Source of the DNA: Lineus longissimus
Lineage: Eukaryota; Nemertea; Pilidiophora; Heteronemertea; Lineidae
DNA: 64,000 nucleotides
Assembly (NCBI RefSeq): GCF_910592395.1
Contig: NC_088310.1
Coordinates: 2,981,501 to 3,045,500 of the forward strand
Direction of reading: 5' to 3'
Numbering within the stretch: the stretch's first letter is position 1; the number at the start of each line of letters is the position of its first letter. A program made the translations under genes and the position numbers. Shown one piece after another: positions 38,201-50,200 of the stretch. A model generated the notes under the pieces. It ran no database searches. It worked only from the letters and a program-made list of their open reading frames with translations, and was not told where the DNA came from.

Positions 38201-41200
38201 CTTCAGGCCATACAATTTCAAGCCCTAACTATCAAACTTGGCAGGCCCTTTGGTGGTTGAGAAGAGCTGCAGACAACTATGACATGCCTCATAAAACCCT
38301 GAGGATCAGATCAAAATGACACCTTCGTCCCTTGGCAAAATTAAATCCGACCAACAATTTGAGAACAAATACCCAACAGGAGGTTAAGGGCTATGAATAT
38401 TATTGGAATTAAGAAATGTCAACGAAATCTGTCTCCTTTGGGGGATTTAACATAGGCCTGGTCGTGGAAAAAGTTTTGACAAGAGAAGCATGTGCACCCG
38501 TCCCTTCCAAGTTCTGACAACCACTTCAACTTTGAGATTGAACTATACAGCTCTATCAAATAAGAGGGTTAAGATTCTAACACCATTAGAACCATGTCAT
38601 CATCTATAAAACACTTTTGCGATCAAAGACGCGATTTCTACTTTTTTCATCGTAGAAAACATGATGGCATTTGCCTCAAGAACTTAAACACCGTTAATGG
38701 GCCCAATAATCGCAGCCAAGGAAACCGGCACATCAGCTACCGGTAACACTCCAGGCACTGGACAACTCTAAACAAATCGCGTATAATAAGTATATAGATA
38801 GAAACTTCTGTATACATACACCGATGAAGGACTTTAGAAATCTGGTTAACAAAGGCCAATATGATGGCTAGGGGGTATGGTTTGGTAGGCCCAGGAATGC
38901 CTATAAAGTGGTGAATTGATTTGAGATGAGCCATAGGCCTGGCACAATTTGACGAGCTGTCAATCACGGGAATCAGGAATATTTTATACTCTATCAAATT
39001 TCTTACACCCTTGTCCAAGGCTTTCTCTACATGAATTATCTTATTGCTTTTCTAGCTGAGATTGCCAATTCATTGTCCTGAAAATGGTCCAAATACTTCA
39101 GACTTCTCAAGATTCATACCGGTAATATAATTCAAAGTTTTTTAATCTTTTATCTATTCTTTGAGTCTATCATTTTGCTCACATTTCTCTGGAGATTTCT
39201 TTATGAAACTGTGTAGAAACAACAGAAAAATTGAAATACATTTCTTAAGTTGTTATCAATATCCACCTCCATAACTCCAGGATCAGAATACCGGTCATGT
39301 TTTGGCTCAGACGAAGTGGTCAGATTTAGCCATATCTGCGGATAGGGTGGCACTTGGGAATTCAGTAAGCAGTTTAGGTGGATAAGAACAATGTATCTTT
39401 CCACTTCAGAGCCAGAGATCAACATTTTAACAGATATCTGGTTAACAGGCAGAAATGATATCACCCTTAATAGGCCTAGAAAAGATTGGCAAAACAGCTA
39501 AGTTGAGATAACCCATTAGTTAAAGAATGATGGTGTAGTGGTGATAACGTGGTTCAATGCTAGGAGGTGCCAGGCCCAATCCTCATCACAATAGATATGA
39601 GGATTCTTCATACATGTATGCTATGATTTAAAAAAAAGCATTAAGCTACATTTCCGCAAAACAATTACTGGCCCAAAACTCAAATCATATGTACAAAAGG
39701 AGATGAGAAATAGACAAAAACAAATAGATAACATTCTTATCATTGCCAACTGTCTTATCTCGGGTCTGAGCTCTCATCACCTGGGAATTATGGAATCCTT
39801 ACACAATGTGGTACTACCCGATCAAAATTCCGAGCCGAATCATCACGGCTTTATCTCGCCCGCACGATAACGTTATATGGATTCTTCAAAACATGAAACA
39901 TTAGTTTTGATGTCTTATTCATAACAAGTGCTGCATCAGTCTAGCGGTGGCATCATTTCATTTGCCCTTACAAGGAGAAAATACCATGGCCTTTTCAAAT
40001 CCAGGCAGAAGTAATTATGTGTACCATTTCTAGATATGGAGAGAGCACAAAAAGACCGCACTAATCCTACCACCTCTTCAGTTATAGGTGGCAGCACTTA
40101 CCATCGTTCATTGCAGAGCGTAATTCCCGCTCCAAAATGTCCGCAGTCTCGTCGATTTGTTTTTGTTCTCTCTCTAATGCAGACATTTCACTGTTGACGT
40201 ATTGGCTGGTGTCAAGCAGAGGCTGAAAATGAAATGAAAGTAATGATACAAAAGTATACTTTCGGATTTCACTTCTGCACCGATATTTCAACAAGTAGCC
40301 TCCAAGTAAGAGAAGACTTAAGAAATGACTTGATACCTATCTACGATCGAAAACTGCTTCATAAACTAAAAAGAAACGTTTTCTCCATATTTCCCTGATG
40401 AAAAAAATACGTTTCCCCGGGGAAAAAATTTCGTGCATAAGAATAAGTGAGTTGATGGAGGTAGGAGAAAAATAACCCTTGTTTTCTAAGTTTCTGCTCG
40501 AGAAAACTACGATGCAAAAATGTACTTAATTTAGGAGACATTTAGTGTAGATTCCAGTCTAAGATTGTCTCAGGTACTGATACAGAGTATGCACCGATGT
40601 ACAGGCAAATGTACATGGCATCCAAGTCTTTCAGTTGGAACTGACAATAAATGATATACGAAAAAGTAAAACAAAGCAGAGATCAGACGGTAGCTGATCT
40701 TTTCTGAGCTGGGTATCACCAGTTGCTGGAGGCTGCAAGATGCTGTCGCGTGTATATACTTCGGTATATTTGAACAAAAAGATGCTAAGCCTTCTTTCGC
40801 CGATGATAATGCCGGTATCGGTGTCACATTTAAAACATGGATAAGCCCACCCCGGGCTGCGTATGCCCCTACAGCAATTGCAGGTGGATAAAGTGGTCTA
40901 TGATGCTGCACTGACGATCGCAGCATCTTTGGATGCTGATCTTTGAAGCTTATGCCCACAAGCTGATCAACTATAGGCCTAGTGAACGACACCGGTAATA
41001 ACTTAATGAATGACAATACTGCTTTTGGAGGCCTTTCTAAAAGAACAACTGATACTTATGCTTGTTCATTTATTCCATTTATATGCTAAGTTACAAAGCC
41101 TTTCCAATCACTCCGAGAGTAGTGTCTACCATAACAGCATTTAATTGTTTTCCCTCTAATCTTAGAGTTCTTGGTACCTTTATTGCACAATGTCCCTTCA

Positions 41201-44200
41201 AAGCAGAGGCACCAATACTTACATCATCAGGGCTCTGTACTTTAGGAATGAGAACATCGTCAGTCTCCGAATCTGAGGAGCCATCATTCTCACCATCACT
41301 ATCAAGAAACTGGTCCACGTGAATGGTCTTGCGATCTAAAATGCAGAAATTCAGTCTTACAACTTCTCATATGAACTGGTGATTTAACCACTTTGCAACA
41401 GACTGCTTTTTTGGTTCAGTATGTAACCTGGACCTCTCTCAAAACAAAAGTTCTTTTTCAGATTTCAGTATTTGGTTTTGGGAGCAATTGTTGCATGCTA
41501 CTACAGTTGGGTCTCAATTATTGTCTTTGTATTCAGCCAGGGAGGTCGAGTCCATCCCAGGCTACTCATATTTCTGGATTGGGTCTTTTGCTTGCCTGCA
41601 CCAGGTACACAGAATCTTTGATTTAATGTCCCATTCACATTTCTGATGATTTCTGGTGACAACTCGAAATACCTTTTGGGGATGTCAGTGACTGGCGTTT
41701 CTGCTGTGACTCACTGCCAATGGACAAACTCTTTGGACGACCAGTGGGGTTATCCTGGAAAGATATCAAAATGACCCATGTTAAAAACACCATTATGGTG
41801 GGCGGTGTGGGGGGGGGGGATGAACTGCCCCACATAGTAACAAAATTTGTTCAGACACAAACGGGTTAACAACTACCCACTTGCACTGATCATCTAAACA
41901 AATATTTGTTGGCCAAAACATCTTCACAACTAAAAGTCAATAAATCCAAAATCTGTCAACAAAGGGCTCTAATCTGGTCAACAATAAGCTATAATCTTTC
42001 GACAATAAGCTATAATCTGTCAACAATAAGCCATAATCTGCTAACAAAAGGTAAGAATCAATTCTGATCTGCTAAAGAATGATCCTAAATCTTGTCTCTT
42101 GACCATAGATCACCCCAATTAGGATTCACTCCTAAACAATCATTACAAACTTTAAGAGGATTGTCCTGTTTTCACTTGATTAGAAAATGACTGAAGAAAT
42201 TTGTTAATTGGCAATTTAGGAATTGAATAGAGGAATTTGTTGTGATGTGGGTCATGTCATACCTGGGGTGACATGGTCAGCAGATTTCCAATTTTAACTA
42301 AAAATAATGCGTTAAAGGAATAAATATTTTGCAGACTTCCATCGAGGTATGGAGTTTTCCTGAAACAAGCTTGGCCGAGTACACAGAACAGCAAAATTAC
42401 ATCAGCACTTCTCTTCATGTCTACACCAATGGTCGTTTTAAGCACAAACAGTTCAAATTTAATCAAAGTAAAAAAAATCTGATTGTGTGAACAGAGTTTT
42501 GCTTGACCACCGAAGTGGATACAACTAGACCAACATGACCAGCAATAGAAACACACGATCGTAATCTCTGTAGTAAACTTGATGACTCCAAGATAGGACA
42601 GGAAAACTGACCAACAGTCACTGTCCGTGGTCATTCGGACAAGACGTACACATGTCAAGCTACACAGTTATGTGTTATAAATCAGCAGTAAGTGGTCAGA
42701 TCAAAGTTGACCAATGGACACACATCAATCGCGCGAGAAAATGACACAAACCTCCCACATATTATTTGACTTTGGCTATAAAAAGAAACACAGCAATTTT
42801 CCTTAACTTGGAGAGTGCGTGTAGATATGCAGCTTTAAAAGTAATACATGTAGGTGGCAACATGCATGGTAACCTTCTGCACTTATTTTGAATTCTTAGG
42901 CGTAACTCGTCACTTGAAGTAGTAAAGACCAGATGTTGATTCACAACAACTTGAAACTCAAAACAAAACATAAAACACGCTCAAAAGGGTCTGAATTCAC
43001 CTGTCATGTTGTCATTGAGCGTTACCAAACAGCTTGAAAACACAACTGCTTCTCAGAAGACCACTCAAGCCCTCACGTCAAAAACTCTCCAATTAACCCA
43101 CGAAGAAACCGAAACAAAAAAAGATCAGAGAGTTGGGGCGTTGTTTAAGAGTAACGTTCGAGTGCTTGAAACGTTCTCAAGACCCAGGTGCTCTTGTGAC
43201 CATTATTGTCAAAGGTTGTCTGGTTCAAGTGCCAGGCTTGAGAACAACAGGGTGATAGATGGAGGGAGACTGCTTGAATAGGGCTCATTAAAACTACCTA
43301 CGAGTTAACAGAGTGATGAACAATTCAGACTCTATCTCTGACAATTTCATCTGTATCGTTATGTCATCTAACGTTTTTATTTTGGTGCGGTGACGATTTA
43401 GAATTGACCGTGAAGTTTGTCAACAATTGGAACCCTGTTGCTAATGACAGGGCCGTGCCTTGAGGATAATAGGGTCCACTCGCCCCTCGGCAGTCCTAGA
43501 GTACAGGTACCTAACCCACAGGTGGCCTGAAGCTATTAGGGACCCTCGGTGACCAGCGGGCATTTAGTGCATCGGCGCTCAAACAAGACACCGCCGTCAA
43601 CTCGGGTGCCCCTGTGACGCAATCAGACCACATCAGTGCGGTCACCCAAGTGCAGACCAGGGCAGACCCTTGGACATTTTTCTCTGCAGTCCTAACACAA
43701 TCAAAAATAATCTACTTAAACAGATCAAGGAATATAATACCAGAACATTTTTTATTCACAATTTTCTCCTGATCCTGCTGTGCTGCACTTGAGTCAAAGA
43801 ATCACTAAGTTAGGGGAAGGGTCGAACCGAGGGTCTAAACAAACTTCCTATTGTAGCCAAGTTTGCTAGGACAGGGATAAGAGCCCAACATTTGTTTTGT
43901 TATTACGCGCATGATTTGGAAACAGGACCAATATGATACTCAATACAAATCACAGCCAATTAGAATATATCTGACCACAAAGGTATCTGAGGCCATTTTT
44001 GGCAAATCTGAGGTGGATTCTGCTGAGATCCTTTCACTCGGAGTTAGGATAAGTCCCAGTCAACCAGTGCAAGATAGTAGCTAAGTTCTAAAGGGGTATT
44101 CCTGCGGGAATGGGTATGCCCTGTTGACACGAGACACGACATGAATTGAGAAATGATAAATAGATATCTAAATCTCATATACATAGATGTTTCTTCATTT

Positions 44201-47200
44201 TGAGCAGAAAAAAAAGTGAAAAAAGTATTTGAACTTAGACATTTTTTCACAAGTTCAAAATTTTGAAAAATTTGAACCCTAGATTTGAACCCTATATTGT
44301 TTCACTTTTTGTTTTACTACACCACTCAAACTGGCAATTGGCCTAACTGATGCCAATATCCCTAATCCATCATGAGGGAAACATCATATCAATATTTCTT
44401 GCATGTCATTGCAAATTAATCATGTTAGATGCGACTTGTATGATATGTTTACTCAACTCATTATAAGAATCTTACAATGTCAATTTGTTTGGATGATCCG
44501 GCTAACCTGTCCAAGTGAACTGAAAAGATACTGTGATTACCCGTTATCTATCCAACGCTGGATGTGCGAATCCCGCGAATTACCGCCGTCCCGATTTAAA
44601 TGTCACTTTGGTTGTTAGATGTAACAAAGCGGAAAACCATCATCATTGTTTTTGCTGGATTCCTAATGAAATTTTCATTGATCTGTTTGAAGTCTTTATT
44701 AGATCCTGAATTGTTTAACCCCTGAACGGCTGTAATATGTCTGCAAATGTTTGATAAATATCAGAATGTTCAAAGATTACTTTTCCTCCCATATTGTAAA
44801 TATCTGCTACCTGCTTTGATTTTGATTTTCTCTTTGAGATTTTGTTCACTCTTTTCCCTCATACTATAGTCATATTGACATTTCGATAAAATATACATTA
44901 TGATGATCTTTTCAGACAGTTTTGATGGGGTCACCTTTCATGCACCATGGCAAAGTTATAAATAGTAGTGTAGTGGTGGGAGCGTGGGCATCCCATACCA
45001 CTGTAGGACAGCAGAGCGGGAGAACAAACAAAGTTAGTGTACATTGTCCAGCATTGCAACACTGTCAGAACTGTCCCACAACTGCATGATTCTCAAATTA
45101 TAATGATATCCAAATTACCTCTTGGGCAGCAGCCATATCTCTCAAATCTGTATCTTTGGAACCCAACTTGGTTGCCGTGGTAGCCAGGGCCGTTGCCAAG
45201 GTAGGCCTTGACAACATGATCTTCTTGAGCCGGACATTCGTCTTTTCCCCTGTCGATGGACTTTCCTTCCCATCCGCTATAAAATGAAAGAAATAAGATG
45301 AACATATTAGATTACTAGCTAATTTACAATTGCACTGAAATGGAACCTATGGTTTATATACAAGTATGAACACTCCCCAATGATCTTGACTAGTTCAAAA
45401 CTACCCATGTTTTCAAATCAAAATTGCTGAATATCCCATCCCTCCTGTACAAACAAAGCAAAGAGAGACAGTTTATATTCCAGGGTTATTTTTCAAAGCC
45501 AATGACAACCGCCTCTTCCCTAAATCCAATTGACCCAATGGACTTGGTAACCTTTTGTTAACAAAATCCAAATTGAAATAGAAAACGCGACCAAAAGATC
45601 CAGATTTTTACCGACAGGAAAATCACAGCAATATTCGGCGCGGTGACATTGCCTGCGGGCTAGGTGAAATGATAATCGGGAAATGTGCGGATTAAGCTAG
45701 TCTTCCACCTGTCTCCTCTCGTCGATGGAAATCCACCGCCACGAGAAAAATACAGGTTATTTCCAAGCAGCTGCAAATACGCAACAACCTTGTTATTTCC
45801 AAACGATAAGTGATGAACATTTATAAAGTGATGTGCGACTTAAAGTGAGGCGCGGCTCGCATTTAGGGCTTGACCTTGGAGAATAAATTCATTGGAATTG
45901 GAAAATAAAAAATCATCGCACTTGTCGCAGAATTGTCGATATTGCTAACAGTTAGAGTTACAGAAAAGTCCAAAGTCTGAGTAAAGCGCCCCGCAAAAGA
46001 GAGATGTTTGTCACAAATGCAAATCAAGACAAAACAAGCCTGCGTGTACAGTTATGGTCAAAAGTATCATCCCTGCAACATTCACGCACAAGTTAACATT
46101 TACGTGACATATCAAACAGGAGAAAGGGTGAAACAATAGGTCATTTTAATTTGAAAGAGATAATTGTAACATTAAAAACACCCAATGCCAAAAAAGGGTT
46201 TCAACTCTCACCAATCTAACTCTAAACCAAATTGCATGGAGTCTGCCAAAGTGGGTGATGTTTAGTTTCAAAATTGTTTCTAGAATCTCAATATTTCTTA
46301 CTACTAGACAGCAAGGTAATGCACTTGGGCAAAATTTGGGATACCGTCCTTCTTACAGGTTCATAGCAGCAAATAAGCAACATATTTTGACAACACAAGC
46401 CTTAATTGGCAGACTCCATATTTGCATAAAAAATTTACCAAAAAACTATCCATACCCTTATTTCGTTTATACTTGTAAAACTTGAAGTCTCTACTGGGCA
46501 AATCTGTAAGATGGGACAGGAGGGGTAAAGGGTTAAAATAAATGTGGACCATACAACAGTACAGGGTGTCCCGCTTAATTGCAAATACACTTATTTTTGA
46601 AATAAATATTTTCTTCCAAGTACTCTACTAAAAACCTCGCACAAGATTTTCAAATAAATAATTTGAAAACCTTTTAGGAAGTTTTCTCCTGTTTCTTTTA
46701 TTGTTTTCCCTTCTTGTTTTTTTTAATGAGATCTGTAGAAATTATCCAGAAGATTTTATCTTTCCAACATATCTTTGGGACACCCTGTTTGAAACAAAAT
46801 ACATGGGTTTAAGGTAAAAACAAACAAATAAAGCTATAAAGAAAACTGCTTCAATTCATTCAAATCTTTTATCATCAATTATCATGAGTAGAAAATATCT
46901 CATCTTGCCTCTAAAGGTGAAATGGGGACAGATATGAATGTGCCTGAAAAAGTTTTGGCAAATGTTTTGATGAACACATATCGTAAAAATCCCTCTTCAA
47001 ATTGAATTGTATTGAAGCAAACTGAAGCAAATTAAACAAAGCACAAACTAACTAAAGCAAGCATTGAAAACAACCAAACTACATCTAATTATATTGCAAA
47101 TAGTAGCAATAATCTTGGTGATATCAGGCATTCAATGAAATAATTTGAATTGTTTTATTCTTACCCTAACCCACTCCAATTAGGTACCAATTATCATTAG

Positions 47201-50200
47201 TTTTTAGATACATGAATACCAACACCAGTCAATATGAACATTTTAAATCACTATATACAGGTTTCATAAGATTATTTTCCTAATTTCATTAGTTACTGTA
47301 TTAAAGAAGAGAAATTTATTTTTTTATTTTTTATGTTAAAAGAATATGATACAAGTATCAGTAGGCAGTTGAGTTTTGAAACAACTAAAATGGTTAAATT
47401 GCTGGAAAAATAATAAAGGGTCTCCAACAGCCGTGGCCTCGTTATCAGCCCGAGGGCACAAATGCGTCCAAAATGGTTCCATTTTCTTGCGGAGTCAAAA
47501 TCTGAGATAAGACACACAGTTGGCCGAGGCATGACCAGAACGGCATGAGGAAAACAAACCACGGCACTCCGCATCGTAAATAATTGGATAAGGGCACACG
47601 AAAGATAAAAGCAAGAAAAATGGGCTTATGGCTTGCTGGAGTAAGCGTCTTAGGAGAACATTAATTAAAAGTGGTGTGATTCGGCCGCAGTTGTCACTAT
47701 CGTTTGGTGCGGTACCGAAGCAGCAGATTGATTTTCATAAGCTGCGTCAGTTGTTTCATCAGCTTATGTTGGTGCAGGCCACAGGGTTCACCAGCGGGAG
47801 ACCCTGCGACGCTTTGAAGTTGAGCGTGAAATTACGTGATAAAATACCGCTCGATGAAGATGGATAGTCTCATGAGTCTAGCTACTACTCACTCTACTGT
47901 AAAACGCCAAGTTTTTCGTGGGCGTTTTATTCTTGTGAATTTTTCAAACAAGCTCAATTCACAAAAATTAAAATTGGAAATATCTCAAAATAACACTGCT
48001 CTCATTTAGTCCAATAAAGATTTGTTTTTCCCACATAACTCACTGTCCTAAAACTTTCCTTGCAATATATACACCTAGTAGAAGGATTACCTCATAAGCC
48101 ATAAATTGAAATTGAGCATCCATGATAAAAACAGAATTGCAGAAATCTATGGTTATGAGGATTTACGCAAAAAATCATCTGAGGCTGGCAATATTATCAT
48201 AGATTACAAATCCTTAGTTCAACCTTTTCTGTTTATTGCCTCAAATTCTAAAACATGCTGTTAGTTTAAAAACACCGGAGGCAAAATCAATTTTGTGTTT
48301 TCCCACATTTCCAATCTTAAAAGCTAATGAATGCTAAAATATGCAAATTTGGCCCGGAGCATTTGAATTTAATCCTCCAGCTTAGCTTTAGCTGTAAAAA
48401 GCATAGCAATTAAATTCAAAGTGAATTAACCCACTTGGACCTTGTGATGTTAAAAAATCTCAACGTCCAGAAAGGATGTGTCTCAAGCAACAGAAAGTTC
48501 AGCATGTTTCTCTCAAGTTGATTATTGCATAAATGATTAATTAAAGGTTGAAATTAAATGCCAAAAATTAGGATTCATTCTTGCCAATTAAGTTTTTAAT
48601 TGGCTGTAAACGTCGGTCAATATTTGCAAAATATCAAGATGCCCCATATGACCTGTTCAAAGGTGTAAAAATTCTGCCCAACGCCGATATCATTAACGAT
48701 GACACCGGGACGCTTCGGCTCCCGAAAGATTATCTGTAAGCAACAACCCGTAATTATGTCACATTAACTTTTGATACAGTGTATCAGCAAAGTTCACAAT
48801 GTCTCTTATCTCGATTGACCACAATAACATGGAGTAACGACACGTCAAATCACATGACGGATGCCTATTCTTCGGCGGGAATTATTTCGCTATTGGCGGA
48901 GATTTGCATTTTTGATTCGCATTGTCCCAGCGTTCAATAAGATTCATAAACTTTTATGACACTCAATCAAACAATTTGGTGCCATCTTCAGGCAGTTTCA
49001 GATCAGGATTAACGGGAGCCCGTGAGGCGGGGTTCCTACCTGGAGGGGTGGGGAAATCAACCACACCCTGGCGCTGGGCTTTTCTCCAGAGGCGTATGGG
49101 GATGCGACCACGTCCTCCCGAGATTTTATCCACCAACTAACTCTATAAACTGTGATGAACTGAAATTTATTATCAGTATATCGACAGCATGCATTATCTA
49201 TAAAAGAATCTTTCTTAGCATTTCTTTGAATAAGTTTTCAAAATTCCTATTTTTTCACAGTTAATTTTAAGGATTATTCTCAAAATACTGCAGTAGTGCC
49301 CAAAAAAATCTTCGATTTTGCCAAAATATATTTTTTGAAAATGTCTCTCTATATGTTATTACTGTTAGCTGGATAATACAGCAGCGAGAGTGCATGTATG
49401 ACTCTAACACTGAGGGACCCCAGGCGCCTCGCAACCATAAATTTTCTCGCTTTTACATATATTATGATTAAGTCACCATCGCATTGCTCCGATCCGCCAA
49501 TCGCTACATCTTCCAGAGTTCTACAGGTAACAAGCCAATCAATAATGAGGAGATACCTGTCAATCAAGCGACTGAGGTTGCAAAAGCGTCTCCATGGAGA
49601 ATTGGCACTGGGGAATATCTCGGTAAGTCCTGTTGCAAGTTCACATAGTTTTTCGTAACTTGCGATATTTTTGAATTCTCTGTTTTGTTTTCTCTTGCGT
49701 TGCCTCTGAAATGATTCGATTCTTATATGCATCAATGTCAGGTTGAAAAAGAGTAGGAAAATACCACTTTAATGGCAAACATTAGACAGCTTCTTCAAAA
49801 CAACGTATTTGCTTTGTCAGAAACGGCCATCAACGAACTGACATCAGAAATCTGGACAGCATTTTGTCGTAACTGTGCTAAAATCGAGAGCAATTGCACT
49901 TCCATACTGTTCACACTGATCACAATGAAAATGCTCAGGAGCTATTTTATGCTTACTTAAAAGCAAGGGATATAAGGCAAGGGAAGTCCTTCTTTTGCCA
50001 AAATCTTAGCCAAATATCAACCACATATGATATTAGCACAGTGAGATATTCAATAAAGCTTTCTGGAAAGCAAGTTCCAACCATCACCACATTATAGTTT
50101 CAGCAAGAAGGATACAGCTATCAGTGTAGTCAACTGCTGGTTTGGCCTATACAAACAGGACTGAGGTTTTCTGGTAGAAGCTGACAAAAGGGGAAATATC

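Larger units (their letters stand above)
37061..40101 (-). other. Intron between EHBP1 exons 12 and 13 (about 3.0 kb)
   Basis: The borders are GTAAGTG at 40,101 and CAG at 37,061. It contains the G-rich (transcript strand) tract at 37,292-37,313 and a tRNA-like SINE candidate at 39.53-39.58 kb. No other structure is clear. Confidence 0.85.
41755..45118 (-). other. Intron between EHBP1 exons 9 and 10 (about 3.4 kb)
   Basis: The borders are GTAATTT at 45,118 and CAG at 41,755. It holds an 11-base C-run (transcript strand) at 41,809-41,819, the minisatellite at 41,955-42,040, a GC-rich block at 43,440-43,680 and a SINE A-box-like fragment at 44.97 kb. Confidence 0.85.

Noticed and set aside
42257-42658. 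133-codon minus-strand open frame
   Set aside because: No recognisable content and not needed between exons 9 and 10, whose phases already join.
44965-45010. tRNA-like GTGTAGTGGTGGGAGCGTGG
   Set aside because: The A-box-like half resembles the 39.5-kb SINE candidate, but the B box is absent; kept only as a note there.
49349-49735. 128-codon minus-strand open frame
   Set aside because: It starts with a basic stretch but has no family signature and lacks good splice borders of matching phase.
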